Of a DNA stretch of 64,000 nt, positions 12,600-24,940 are shown piece by piece. The stretch comes from Xestospongia muta (lineage: Eukaryota; Porifera; Demospongiae; Haplosclerida; Petrosiidae), in contig OY848918.1 of assembly GCA_963693285.1 (NCBI GenBank), forward strand, positions 2,611,501 to 2,675,500. The letters run 5' to 3'. A model generated the notes under the pieces. It had not been told where the DNA came from and did no database searches. It worked only from the letters and a program-made list of their open reading frames with translations. Position 1 is the stretch's first letter; the number at the start of each line of letters is the position of its first letter. The translations under genes were made by a program, and so were the position numbers.

Positions 12600-12660
12600 C
12601 TAAAGATAACAGGATTATCAGGATCACCTTCAATATGATAATATGTTAAGGTGATTGGAA
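12600..12660 (-). pseudogene. Short receptor exon remnant
   Basis: A copy of the short ectodomain exon also seen at 33118-33180 and 57290-57340. It contains the sequence gattatcaggatcaccttcaa. It is separated from its 3' part by the MITE insertion at 12351-12595. Confidence 0.6.
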
Positions 12661-12771
12661 TCTACTATCTATGATAAAACAAAGCAATAGACATACCAAT
12701 ATAGGTACATGTATACAAGTAATTATACATTCCATTTGTTAGGTATGTTAGGCATACTTACTATATATAAA

Positions 12772-12980
12772 CTACTTCAGTTCTGATACTTTGTCACTAT
12801 TAGAATGAAGTTTCTGATAAGAGTTGTGTTCATCTTGATTGATATCAAAAGCTAAACAAGTTTCTTCAAACTCACTTACATTGTATTTAGGTTCTGTGAC
12901 TAGTAGCTTATTATAATCCATAATTGTAGGAATAAAGTTATGGTTTGTTTTATGTCTCCTTTGTATCATATGTATGTGTG
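12772..12980 (-). pseudogene. Orphan cytoplasmic-tail exon with YxxL motifs
   Basis: A CAG acceptor at 12981-12983 opens a phase-1 frame that runs to the stop at 12772-12774. It encodes a basic start (MIQRRHK) and then three tyrosine motifs: DYNKLL, PKYNVSEF and SYQKLH. Two fit YxxL. No membrane-span exon precedes it nearby, and its neighbours are broken receptor exons, so it may be the last piece of a lost receptor. Alternatively it is a usable alternative last exon for receptor A, whose upstream exons also end in phase 1. Confidence 0.5.
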
Positions 12981-13289
12981 CTGTAGAAATGAAACTCTAA
13001 AGATAACAACAGATAGATATAGTGATGTTAGTGATGTCAAGTTTTAACGATATTGTTAAACTACTCATGTCCCATTTTGTAACTTGTTGACAATAAAACA
13101 TTGTTAGGATACTTGTGTACATTACTTAAAATAAACAATTTACTTATTGTAACATCATTATTAAACTACATATGTCATATTTTGTAAACTTGTTAAAATA
13201 AACCATTGTTAGTATAATTATGTACATTACTATATATTGAGTTCATTACAAACAATAAGCAAACTGAAGGTATCTGTTTCTATTGAAGA

Positions 13290-13795
13290 TGTGTTTCAAT
13301 TATGTGAAATATAATTAGAGTAATGTCTACATGTTATATTAACATATAAATGAGTAGGATATAATGTAGTACAATCAACATCAATAACCTGTATATAGAG
13401 GATAGGACCAATTTAATTAGAGTAAAGACCACTAACTTGTGCTCTAAACATAACAACAGCATTATGTGGATTATCAGGATCAACTTCAATATGATAATAT
13501 GTTAATATTACCTGTGGAACTAAGGACAGTATTAATGATATAGTATATAGTGATATTACCTAATAAAGTATTGATATAGTACATTGTCTCATTTCCAGTA
13601 CTAGCTCCATTAGTAGCTGATATAGTTACTGTATATATCTCATTAGATATAATGATATCACTTAGTAGATAATATATACTAGTACTAGTAGTGATGTTAG
13701 TAATGTTAAGTTCTAATATAGTAATATAGTAATAGTATAATAGAGTATAGTACAACCAGGTAGACTTGGAGGTAAACTGTACAGTTTAATATACT
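13290..13795 (-). pseudogene. Second set of broken ZU5-receptor ectodomain exons
   Basis: An FN3-like exon at about 13560-13795 encodes ITNITTSTSIYYLLSDIIIS and the end motif GASTGNETMYY. It is followed by the short exon at about 13440-13500 and part of the next exon at about 13290-13390. The FN3 exon is cut at its start exactly where repeat R1 begins. No start, signal peptide or membrane exon is attached. Confidence 0.7.
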
Positions 13796-13797
13796 AG

Positions 13798-14190
13798 TTA
13801 AAATATTAAAATTAATATCAATATATTAATATTATATTATATGACATCGATATTAATAATTACTACTTGATACTAACATGTGACATTAGCTGCTAATACA
13901 AAATATTACTGTAAATTGTTAACAAAATTATTGTAATAGATTGAGAGCATTGTGTTAAATAATTTAGAATGATAAGATAAGAAGTAAAACTAATAACACT
14001 TAAAACAAAATATATTGTGGTACCTCCATATATGATACGCTACATGATATAATTATATACAATACTTCTTATGAATTCTCCTCCTTCTACAATGTCAATA
14101 ATATAATATAATATGCTGAGTATTAAACAGTTACTGTAATACACTGATATGATAAGTAATGTTTGATTGAGCAACACTGTCATTGTTGTT
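13798..14190. repeat. Dispersed repeat R1 (copy 2)
   Basis: A longer R1 copy. It includes gatactaacatgtgacatta, then a gtggtacctccatatatgat segment and a stretch ending near aacactgtcattgttgttg. The same extended form is present at 57655-58075, where it again lies between an ITIM-type gene and an FN3-like exon. Confidence 0.75.
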
Positions 14191-14417
14191 GATATCACAA
14201 TAACTATTATATTGTCAATTTATAATACTAGTAGTATATAGTTCATATAATAATAAGACCATGAGGTAATAATGTAAAATAAAATTTTGTAAAAGTTTCC
14301 AGTACATGTCATTAATAACAACAATAACAAAAGTGAACAATTACTATTTTTGTGTAAAATATTAATTCAATAAAAAATTTGATCATTAATTATATAATAG
14401 TCAATTCAATTAAATAG

Positions 14418-15660
14418 TTAATTACTAGCCAAATTTTCATAATCATCATTTTCTCGTTGTTGTTGTTCACCAGGTAATACTTCATACATTATATCATCAT
14501 TTCTATTCATTGATGTAACATATGATACATTATGTTGTGTAGTAAGTACTGGTTCATATGCTATATTAGACTGTGCTATAATATCAGGAGATATTGTAGG
14601 ATAATCATAAGTTGGTATATTGTTATCTAAATATAATGATATTATATAAACCATTAATTAATAATTTATTACCTTTTTGTTTTCGTTTTAAGTAGACAAC
14701 ACAGAATATACTAAATATTATAACAGCTGTCAGTATGGAAGAGATCACACTAGCTACTATAACTGACACTATCAATGTTGTAATAGTAGTACTAGTAGCA
14801 GTAGTAGCTAGTAATAAATTAATATATTAATTACTATTATTATAATATATAACATACCAGTTATTAACTGTTTATTAACTACAAGAGAAAATGTATAACT
14901 GACATCTTGAAATGAACATGTGTAGTTAGCAGTGTCTTCAACTTGAGGGTTTGTGATGTTAAGTACATTACCAGATATGACATCAGGAGGAATAGGTACT
15001 CCATTATCACGTCTAAATAGATATATTAATGATGTCATTATGACATAACATATGACTTACGTCCATGTGACATTAGACGGAGCTCCTCCAGTATCTAAAC
15101 TACATATCAGATCTACACCATTACCAACTGTAACAGGTCCATTGATTGTACTAGTTATTACAACTTTTAATTCTAAAAACAATATTATAATACAAATTGT
15201 GAGCACACCCATTTATTATTACCTAATGTGGTAAAGTTGACAGTTGGACTGATAAGTTGTGGACAATTATTATTTCTAATTCTGATCAATCGGATTTCAT
15301 AAACAGTCTTTGGCATTAAGTCAGTAAACATGTACTGAGATACACTAGAAGTAAAGATTTTCTCTCTAGTACTAGACCAATCTTGACCTATTGACAAATA
15401 ATAGTCAGTTATCTTTTACTGCTGTATATACCTTGTAGTCGATATTGTAGATGATGGTCTAGATTCTCAGAGGATGGAATCCACCTCACAGTAGTTTGTA
15501 ATGCAATAATATTTGATACAGAGGGTTGTAGAAGAGCATCTGGTCACATGACTATCACATGATTATTAAGAAAAATAGAGAGCAAACCTGTTGTTTTTGA
15601 TATAGTAGTGTTAGGACTTTGTCCACCCTCTATATTGGAGGCAGCAACACTTACACTGTA

Positions 15661-15736
<76 letters not shown>

Positions 15737-18553
15737 AACACACATAATATCATAGACAAGACTTACCTGTATCTATTAGAGTTCATAAGTGGTTCTACTA
15801 TATATGTCAGATTAGATGGTCCTAAGTTACCATGTAGTACATAGTCCTCAGTTGGTGTAGCATCATCATTTCTTACATACACTTGATAACTTGACATATT
15901 TTGTCCACCATTTTTTGAAGGTGGTTGCCATGACACACATAAAGAGTCAGGATAAGAAATAATGTTGAGCATGTTAACAGCTAATGGAGCTACAAGACAA
16001 ATAGATGAATAGATCCAAAAATGGATACATAACTATGATCTTACAAACACACCCATTACCATCCATTATAAGAAACCTAAACCATTATGTCCTTATATGG
16101 GCATATATGTCAGATCATCATTATTAAACTATGATATTGTTCCTTCAAAAAATAGAAGTTACTACATTTGGTAGTGTTTGATAATATGATTACAAATTGA
16201 AACGTAAATGGATAGAAATATCTGGCTAATGAATACATGAAATGACTTATTAAATATATATCTAACAAATGGATATATTAACTAGGAAATGGATGCATGA
16301 CATAGTAACTTACGATCAATATCAGTTCTTGTTGTCACACTGTTACTATCAAGACTCCTTCCAACACTATTATTAGCATGTACAGTCAGATTGTAATATG
16401 TACCCTTCATTAGATCACCAATATCAACAGTAGTGAGTGGAGCTAATACAATCACAGATATCATTGACTGTGACTGATCTACTGGAACATATGTCACTGT
16501 AAAAGACTGCACTGGTGTCTGTGTAAATGGATCTCTGTTATCCTATATAAATAAGTAGGAGTGATATAATAATGATGACATATAGTTAATTGATCATAAC
16601 ATAATTGAACAATTGCAGCTGTAATATTAAGAGTTTGTCAAGTCAAGTTATAACATGATATAGTAGCATTAACAGTAACTATATATTAGGAGGTAGGAGT
16701 ACTGACTATATTAGGTAGTACATTAGCTCATAGGATGATAGAGCTAGTTATAGTGAATGCTGGCAGTAACACTGTTAGAAGTTATTGACATCAATGACAT
16801 GTATGACATTTATGAGTGATATAATGTATGTATATTGTAAAATAATTATTGACATGTATGTTGTTCAAATCACTTATGAGTGATATAATGTATATATATT
16901 GTAGTAATATTTACAGTCCATGATATCCTCAAAGCAGTTGAGTTGATTGCAGTTACAGAATTAAGAGTAGGAGAAGTAGGAACTGAAAAAGATTGAACAA
17001 GAGTTAATCGCATTGTTAGTTTGACTTACCTAGAGGCGCAGTTTCAATAGTTACACTCACTGGTGTACTAGTACCTACTATATTGCTAACAGTATTGAGA
17101 ACAACAACAGTAAAATTATATTTTGTAAGTGGTTGAAGGTTTGATATAGTTGTCTCTGTCCCTGAAACTGGCCCTTTCATATCAGAGTCAGAAGTATTGC
17201 TATTACTAACAGCTTCATATGTTATATTAACTCCAATAACATCAGCATTGCCATTAAAACCATAAGACCAGATCAGTTTAACAGAACTAGTACCAATTAG
17301 TTGGAGAATTAATGAAGTAACAGGAGAAGGAGCAACTGAAGGGGGAGAGAGAGAACGAAAGAGAAAAATTTGTAATCTATGTTGACTTAACTAACCTTGT
17401 ACAGTGATATTAAATGCAGAACTGTCTATACCAATTATATTTTCTGTTACACATACATAACTTCCACTGTCTTCTAGTCCTTGAAGAGCCAAAGTTAACT
17501 CAGTATATGTAGATTGAGCATTGACTGAAATATGAGTTAAGTTATCAGGATCAAGGACAGTCCCATTATGTTGCCATGTTACATTTTCAGGAGCAGGGTT
17601 CCCATCAAAGGTACAGTTAATAGTGACCATATTTCCCACAGGTAATACTGAGCTAGCAGGAGTGATAGAAGTAATGGCTGCAATATCTAAAAATAAAGAA
17701 TTATATCAAACTAAGGACTCAGAGAAAATGAATACATCAAAAATGCAAGGAGTTCAAAGAATATTAACTTACATTGTACATTAATAGTGACATTGGACAT
17801 AGTAATGTCTGGTACAATATCTTTAGTGGATTGACAAATATAGAGTCCACTAGATTGTCTTTGAATATTAATAAATGGCAAGTTGAGAGGAGGAGAAGTG
17901 ACTTTATTTGTTAGTTCACCACCAGTACTGTTGAACCATTGATAGAATGTAGTACCAAGATTAGTATTACCAGGATTATCACAAAAAAGAGTAATATTTG
18001 TACCTTCAACAACGTCCACGGTTCCATTAGAAGATATGGTGGGATTTCTGAAGACTGTTGTAGAATATATGAGAATGTTAATAATATATTATAACTTACT
18101 AAATTTTGTTATAGTAACATCATGTTGTTCACCGTGTGCAGTACATGACAAAACATTTCCAACACTAAGTACATTGCCAGGGTTTGGTAGTATTAACACA
18201 GTCTCAGAATTAATAAGAACACTTCCATTAACACTACCATTAGTTAACAGAGTACCATCAAGTGACCACATAGCAGTAGGAGGACATGCAGGTGATCTCA
18301 TTAAAGAACAACATTGAGAACAGAAAGGAATGTTTAGTGGTACAGAATATGATGATAAAATGCCAAAAAAATTACGAGAGTGACCATTTGAAGGACATTG
18401 TTGACCTAGTACAACACCTACAAGATACACAAGTAGAGAAAAAGATGGATAATAAACTCTACAAACATCTATTAATAGTAGCATGGACTGTTGCAGATAG
18501 ACCAACCTACCTAGTACTAGGGCAGCTACAATAAAGTAGACAATTAGCCTCAT
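14418..18553 (-). CDS. Receptor A: Ig/FN3 receptor with ITIM-like tail
   Basis: I model 15 exons: 18553-18511, 18415-18100, 18054-17773, 17686-17396, 17335-17030, 16982-16915, 16542-16314, 15989-15767, 15655-15588, 15539-15432, 15387-15233, 15172-15061, 15012-14858, 14807-14673 and 14626-14418. They sum to 2700 nt, about 899 residues. The order is signal peptide (MRLIVYFIVAALVLG), a cysteine-rich first Ig-like domain, two Ig domains (the third with DSGSYVC), four FN3 domains, a fourth Ig domain (DTANYTC), a membrane span (IVSVIVASVISSILTAVII), a KRKQK stop-transfer and a short tail. The tail carries IAYEPV, VSYVTS, IMYEVL and DYENL. IAYEPV and IMYEVL fit the ITIM consensus that recruits SH2 phosphatases in vertebrates. 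That role here is inferred. An in-frame upstream ATG at 18583 would add ten residues. Confidence 0.88.
15663..15733. repeat. (GT)n(GA)n microsatellite in a receptor A intron
   Basis: A GT run passes through gcgt into a GA run. It lies in the intron between 15767 and 15655, a few bases from the acceptor, so its length could affect splicing. The matching intron of receptor B (about 59486-59512) has a much shorter tract. Confidence 0.9.
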
Positions 18554-18604
18554 AGCTACTTGCTTTCCTTCTTCACGGATCAATAGCAGTCGTAATCTCG
18601 TTCA

Positions 18605-18616
18605 GACACGAAGGGA
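18605..18616. promoter_or_regulatory. Conserved upstream motif of the ITIM-type receptor genes
   Basis: The motif gacacgaaggga lies about 50 bp upstream of the receptor A start. The same twelve bases lie at 63779-63790, about 83 bp upstream of the receptor B start, in otherwise diverged sequence. It could be a promoter element or part of the 5' untranslated region. Confidence 0.4.
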
Positions 18617-18691
18617 GATGATCCGTCCTAGACACTCAAAATCGCCAGTCTCAGCCACACCCACTCCGTATACTTGTATCTAAGCTAAGCA

Positions 18692-19078
18692 ATGGCGACT
18701 GGAGGAACAGAATAATATCTTACATCAAGTACTAGTGACAGGGATCTCTAACAACGACGACGAGAACAGACAAGAGAAACTGTAGAAGATTCAGAGAACT
18801 GGGTGGAGTCTAAAAGATACACTGTTTATAAAGTATGTGCTAGTTAATAAACGAAACAAACTGTACTAGCTTTCTCTTACACTGCAGGTTGTAGTCAGAT
18901 TAGAAGATAAATCTTATTTTATATTTAGATGATATAATGAGTTCAATACATTGCAAGAGAAAATAAAAAAAATTCCTGAAGTAGTCTCTCTTAAATTGCC
19001 AGGAAACAATCTTTCTCAACAACATTGATCCTGGGTTTATTAAACAAAGACGAGAGGGCCTTTTATATTAAATCTTGT
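18692..19078 (+). pseudogene. PX-domain gene fragment, broken
   Basis: The frame encodes SENWVESKRYTVYK, a GT donor, then VVVRLEDKSYFIFR after a cactgcag acceptor, and later NNIDPGFIKQRREGL. These match the phosphoinositide-binding PX fold, closest by eye to sorting nexins or the SGK3 kinase (FRRYNEF and DPGFIKQRR regions). A TGA replaces the second arginine codon of the FRRY motif. An earlier TAA interrupts the first exon, and the frame shifts before DPGF. The downstream part (kinase or other) was not found. It lies head-to-head with receptor A, as ATG101 does with receptor 2. Confidence 0.75.
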
Positions 19079-19929
19079 TAAAGTAAGTGGGTGAAGTCAG
19101 ACTATGAAATTAGTTAAAATACATGTACATTTTTATAAAAAAACAATGTCTTTGATTTCATTAGTTGTCATGGCAAAATAGATGGCTATATACAAACAGT
19201 TTTCAATTGTTTTCCTTTAAGATGTTTAGCTCTTGTTAATGCTCTCTCTCTTAGAATCTTGATATTCTAGAGTATGGACCAGTATAAGAGATGTCTTTGT
19301 TTAACATTTAGTTCATAGGATTATTACAAGAGAGGACATGATCTATACCTTCAGTACATCTACTGTCATATTAGATCCACAATTTAGGGATAGATTAGAA
19401 TTATATTATTGAGATAGTATACATATAACAGACTATAATATGTGAACTTGTTAAACTTTGCTGTTCTAATAGTATGTACTCCATCTGTTACTGATTGTGA
19501 GGAACAAGTAAGATATTCATTAACACTAACTATATTGGTAGATTTAGTAATATCAGTAGATCATACCCATTGTTATGGTTTAGTGTTAATTAAATTCATT
19601 GGTTGTTGTATGCATCGGCAGTTAAAGGATACAGTTTAATTTTATGTCACTTTGATTGTCACATACAACAGTGCAACAAAAAACATACCTCATTACATAG
19701 TGTTAACATGTTGTCCAAATGATTATAGGACTGTCTGGCACACCACAAGTGTCAGGCAAAAAAATTAAATGTTTAAAATGAGTTTATGAAAGAATAAAAG
19801 AAACATATTCTACTCCACTGAATCATACATGTTATAACTGAATTATACATGTATAGTAATGCAATAAAGGCAAACACTGGTGTATGAACTTAGGACCTAC
19901 TAAATACTTGTCAGATCAGAGCTTTTGTG
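19079..19929 (+). other. Possible further decayed coding sequence
   Basis: The sequence between the PX and SRPRA fragments has scattered short frames, for example VILDPQFRDRLELYY near 19365-19410, but no splice-supported exon chain. I cannot assign it to a gene. Confidence 0.3.
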
Positions 19930-20255
19930 TCATGTTAAGATATTTGTGAATGAAGTTGTTGACAAAGTTGGTCAAATTCTCATAGATTATGTTGATAGAA
20001 ATAATCAAACTCCACGTAGTATTGATGGGATTGTCCTCACTAAATTTGACACCATTGATGATAAGGTACATGTATGACTAATTGAGGTGATCCTCTATCT
20101 GACTCCAGCCCCTCCCTTCAGGTTGGTGATGTTATTAGCATGACCCATACTACTGGTCAACCAATAGTATTTGTTGGTACTGAACTTATCAAGATTTTCG
20201 TACACTAAATGTACAAGCTGTTTTATTATCTTTGTTAAAATAAAGACTAGTATGA
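19930..20255 (+). pseudogene. SRPRA: SRP receptor alpha subunit fragment (copy 2)
   Basis: One exon encodes DGIVLTKFDTIDDKV preceded by VDKVGQILIDYVD. This is the guanine-nucleotide-binding end of the SRP receptor alpha NG domain (TKFDTIDDKVG). After a short intron ending in ttcag, a second exon reads [16 protein letters not shown] and then shifts frame near 20183. The C-terminal LNVQAV sequence is visible only in another frame. A broken passenger copy. Confidence 0.85.
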
Positions 20256-20369
20256 TATAATTGTCTTGTGATAAATTTGGATATTACAGTTAATAAAAAA
20301 TAATTTTAAAGAAGCTGACTCATTTAATATATATATACATATCAATTTTTCAAGCAATACCATATAACA

Positions 20370-20545
20370 TCAATATTAATTATTATTACTTGATACTAAC
20401 ATGTGACGTTAGCTGCTAAATACAATATTATTGGGGATTGTTAACAGGATTATTGTAATAAATTTAAGAACATTGTGTTCAAATAATTTAAAATGATAAG
20501 GTAACACTAATAACACTGTAAGACAAAACAATTATCATTATATTG
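20370..20545. repeat. Dispersed repeat R1 (copy 3)
   Basis: A short-form copy with gatactaacatgtgacgtta and attgttaacaggattattg. It lies between an SRPRA fragment and a receptor 3' cassette, a setting shared with the copy at 24490. Confidence 0.75.
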
Positions 20546-20701
20546 TAATACTAACAGCATTATGATGTCATTAACTATACATACTATAGCAACAACTGTT
20601 ACATGGTAGAGGGATCCATTTCATCAAAGACAGTTTGTGATGGAGAGGCAGTTAACTATTAATGATAATTGATTATAACCTAAATGTTATATACCTCAAT
20701 G

Positions 20702-21567
20702 CTAAAAAGAATAGTGGTTGTTGGTGATGTCAACAGATTTATCATTACTCTCATCTTTAGATGTGGCACTTAGATTATTTCCAACATCAGGTCCAGTCTC
20801 CCATTCCATATCAGTTGTTAATTGATCAACTTCATTAGCTTGTGTCTATAAACAACAACAATATTGTTTATATAATCAATTATAAAATGTCCTACTAGTG
20901 GAGACATTGATCCTGTGAGGTATCCATTATTAGGATCATCATTATGTTCACCTAAGTTATTACCAGGCCATGTGTTATATGAAACAGATAATTCATGATG
21001 ATCTGTAACCTTAAAAATAACAACAATATAAATAATAAATTATTATTAAACAATAGTAGTACCATTTCTGAATTAATAGGAGTTGTTACTTCATTGTTAT
21101 TAATAAACCTATAGTTAACATATAACATAACGGTAACGGTAACATATACAATACATACACTTTAATAGTAAAGTATACTACATACAACAGTTCATTAATA
21201 GCTACTGTATTTAATATAACCAATTACATTTTTGGTGGTACTTCATAATTAGATGTAATAGATCTTTTGCCAAGAGAATGATGAACTATATGGGAATTAC
21301 AAACAAAATGTCACATACATATATAAAAGGTTCTACATTTTAGGTATTTGTGTTCTCCTCTATCTTATTGTTATTGAAGAAAGGATTATTAAATTTACAG
21401 ATATCCTTACCAGGTGACATGGCTTGTGAATTTGTACAATAATATTCATTATAAAAACAGGATACACCATCTGGTTCTTCTAGTGGCTGTGGTTGTTTAG
21501 ATACAATAGAAAAGTCACTAGTTGGTGGGATGTCTGGTTTATAAGTACTGTTGGAGGGAGAACACAA
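20702..21567 (-). pseudogene. Duplicated 3' exons of a ZU5 receptor
   Basis: Exons related to the end of ZU5 receptor 2 appear without the ZU5 or Death exons. They are one with STYKPDIPPTSDF and NSQAMSPG (about 21550-21410), one ending SNYEVPPKM and a stop (about 21232-21290), then exons with TPINSEM, GEHNDDPNNGYLTGSMS and EVDQLTTDMEW, ending in a stop at 20702. Splice sites are kept. The last three exons recur at 24941-25257 and 47574-47945, so they form a cassette. Whether they are transcribed is unknown. Confidence 0.65.
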
Positions 21568-21665
21568 CTATATGTCACTAGTCATACAAAATATATGACT
21601 AACTTATAATTATGTATGTTGTCACTGGTAGAAGAGGTTTTATTGTGATAACCTGGAATCGTCAT

Positions 21666-21979
21666 TTCCATATATGTTGTCATCATCACTCTTCCAAACA
21701 TAATCCACATATGAGGTACATTAATCCAATGAAGTATAGATATCTTTCTTTTAATTTCCTCTTGTTCATTGTTGAGGATACAAGTATCTATATATGTTTA
21801 AATTGATTTATTGTATGATTAAGCATTACACAATATTATATTGGTATATTATACAACTATTTTGTATATAAGATGTTTACAAATAATTAGGGTTATGAAG
21901 TATTTACTTACAACTACAAATGTTTTACATTGTAAATACTAGTTAGTCATCTCCCTTACTTTTTATGTTACTTGCTATT
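21666..21979. repeat. Direct repeat D, left copy
   Basis: A 314 bp block starting ttccatatatgttgtcatc is repeated with few changes at 22840-23156. The left copy interrupts a receptor 3' cassette: the sequence before it matches 25856-25890, and the match stops at the repeat edge. The blocks lie 1174 bp apart in the same orientation, like the ends of a small retroelement, but no coding region was recognised between them. Confidence 0.7.
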
Positions 21980-22034
21980 ATTGTTTATTATATATAAATG
22001 CAGTATAAGATCCGTTTTTATCAAATTAAATGAG

Positions 22035-22262
22035 GCCTGATTTGCAATAAGGGACCACTTCTACCAAACATTTAAAACACTTGAATGTAAATAAACAATT
22101 CTTTAAGAGGATGTTTACTACATTTTGCATTCACGTTATCTATTGTTTTAAACCAAGATATAATTTAGTAAACACCCAGTGAAAAAAGTACAGTTGTGAA
22201 CACAACAACTACATGTTTTTGAGATGCTTTAACAGAAGTGGTCCTTTTCACAAATCAGGTCA
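22035..22262. mobile_element. MITE with about 29 bp inverted ends
   Basis: The left end cctgatttgcaataagggac and the right end (reverse complement) acctgatttgtgaaaaggac both continue into cacttct. The interior is AT-rich without a gene. It sits between the two D repeats. Confidence 0.65.
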
Positions 22263-22839
22263 CAAATTGAGTCGTTTAAACATTGAACCTTTTAATAGTT
22301 TGGAAATTTGATAGCTCTAGATCTTATACAAAATTTCAGCAACTATTTTTTGTACTCTACCTTTCAATTTTTTATGACAGTACTTAATTGAACTCAAAGT
22401 CTCTAAAAGTTGAAGGGCAAGACAGTTAGATATAAGCTGTGGTTACCATAGAGACACAATCATCCTTTAATTGATGCTTATTTGAAGATCACATTGGAGA
22501 TGGACAGGTCTCTTTATGAATATCTTTAAAGTCTTAAGTTGGCATGTTAACTGAAATTAATTTTGACATTGCCAAAGTAAGCTAACTATTGTATTATTGT
22601 TATTATTAAAATTATAATTACATTACATTAAATTGAATGCCTGCAATCAAATTCATGGTATAATAAACTATAATAAAAAATTACAATTAAGAATGAAAAG
22701 ATTAACATTTAATGAATAACAGATTTACCAGTTCTTGATTTTCTTTATAATTTGCAGTATTTTTTCATGTTTGAATAAATTTTTATGCTGCATATAATGG
22801 AGCAAGAAAGTGGTCTTATTTCTTTTTGTTTCTTGGTAC

Positions 22840-23156
22840 TTCCATATATGTCGTCATCATCACTCTTCCAAACATAATCCACATATGAGGTACATTAAAA
22901 ATCCAATGAAGTATAGATACCTTTCTTTTAATTTCCTCTTGTTCATTGTTGAGGATACGAGTATCTATATATGTTTAAATTGATTTTTTGTATGATTAAG
23001 CATTATATAATATTATATTGGTACATTATACAACTATTTTGTATATAAGATGTTTGCAAATAATTAGGGTTATGAAGTATTTACCTACAACCACAAATGT
23101 TTTACATTGTAAATACTAGCTAGTCATCTCCCTTACTTTTTATGTTACTTGCTATT
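22840..23156. repeat. Direct repeat D, right copy
   Basis: Nearly identical to 21666-21979. It has three extra A residues after ggtacatta and a handful of substitutions, including caagtatc changed to cgagtatc. Confidence 0.7.
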
Positions 23157-24232
23157 GTTGAGATTTCAAATATAAGAGAAAATACGTGTTTACATGTGTA
23201 ATATTCAGTATTTAGATACTTCAAGTATTAAATCAACTAATTCATATACCTCATGAACATGAAAATGTTTATGCTAATCATCCTAGTATATGTAGTAGAA
23301 AATAGTTAAATGTGAAAATGGATGGTTCACATGTATTATCTTTGTCTTGTCATAAGCTAGATTTTTCTATATATAAGAAAAAAGAAATATTATCAATTCT
23401 AAGTTATAAAACCCTAAAACCTCAACGCTAATTCTATCATGATCATTCTCCTAGTTTAAAAAAAGGTTAGTAAAAATTGGCCCAATCTGTGATATGACAA
23501 ATAATAATATAATCATCCTTCACTTCTTCATTGCATGCTGTCAAGTCATTACTACACTATGTAAGTCATCACTATAATATAAAATGATTACTGAATGTGC
23601 ATAAAATAATGTATGCAGCTAAGAATTCATCGTGCTTCTTATTCTTATTTTTCAAGTTATATAATTTACTTCTGTATCAGATTCTCAGTTTGATTTCCCT
23701 ATATCAAAATAAAGCAATAAAATATAAAAGGCTATACACAAACTTATTTATGTTGAAACAGACAGAGAACCAACTTACATGTAGAAATTAATCAGCTTTT
23801 ATGTTATGGATAAATTGTTGTCTGTATTATATTATTATTGTTCTTCATATTGTAGACTTTTTGTCGACTAATTTATGTGCCATGAAGGTTTAATTTTATA
23901 TGTGTTCTTATATGTAGCACATATTGTATTATATTTGTTGGTCTTGAAACTGAAGGGATCTATAAAATAAATGTAACTATGGATGCTTTAAAAAGTAATT
24001 ACATTTTCATCCTTTACATACCACATGGCCCATGTCTGCTTAATATCTTATTTCAGTACAGAAATAAATATCAGTGTGTAGTTACACTGCTCCTTCCTTT
24101 CCTCTGAAATATAATGCAATCCTGTTGCTATTAGTCCATAATGAGCTTGCAAGCTTGAAAGAGGTGGATACTCATCAGCAGGACCTTTTGTAATTTAATT
24201 CCTTAAAATTGCTTGACATTACCAAGTTATGT

Positions 24233-24264
<32 letters not shown>

Positions 24265-24489
24265 TATTGTGTTGATTGATACCAACATCATTATCATTTT
24301 ATTAGTACTATTGTTCACCTTTAGTGATATTAATTGGTTTATATATATGCATTTGAAAGAATCTAGTGGCATCATGGCATATTTACAGGTGACATTATGA
24401 ATTAACTCATTACATTTTGTTGTGCAGTACCAGATGTTTCACTAGGGGAGGAAACATATGACATAATTGTCTTGTAATGACTGAAAACA
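23157..24489. other. Gene-poor stretch
   Basis: No exon chain, RNA gene or transposon could be supported. A (TA)n microsatellite lies at about 24233-24266. Confidence 0.4.
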
Positions 24490-24690
24490 ATTTTTTATGT
24501 TACATTATTACTACTTGATACTAACATGTGACATTAGCTGCTAAATACACTATTATTGGGAATTGTCAGGATTATTACCAGGATTATTGTAATAAATTTA
24601 AGAACATTGTGTTAAATAATATAAAATGATAAGAAGTAACACTAATAACACTGTAAGACAAAATATGTTGTGATACCTCCATGTAATATA
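24490..24690. repeat. Dispersed repeat R1 (copy 4)
   Basis: Contains gatactaacatgtgacatta and a duplicated caggattattaccaggatta segment, an internal change not seen in the other copies. Confidence 0.75.
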
Positions 24691-24940
24691 TCACATGATG
24701 TAATTATGTTTGTATTATATTATACTGTACTATGAGGGATCATTCCATCAAAGAAAGTTTGCTCATCAGGTGGAGAGGCAGTTAACTATTAATGATGACA
24801 TTAAAATTAGTGATTATAACTTTAATATTATATACCTCAATGCTAAACCACAGTGGTTGTTGGTGATGTCTAATAACAAGATTGTCGTTACTCTCATCTT
24901 TAGAAGTGAAACTCTGATTTTGTCCTATATCAAATCCAGT

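Noticed and set aside
15544..15844. Open frames on both strands across the GT/GA tract
   Set aside because: They come from microsatellite translation and from antisense reading of the FN3 exons of receptor A.
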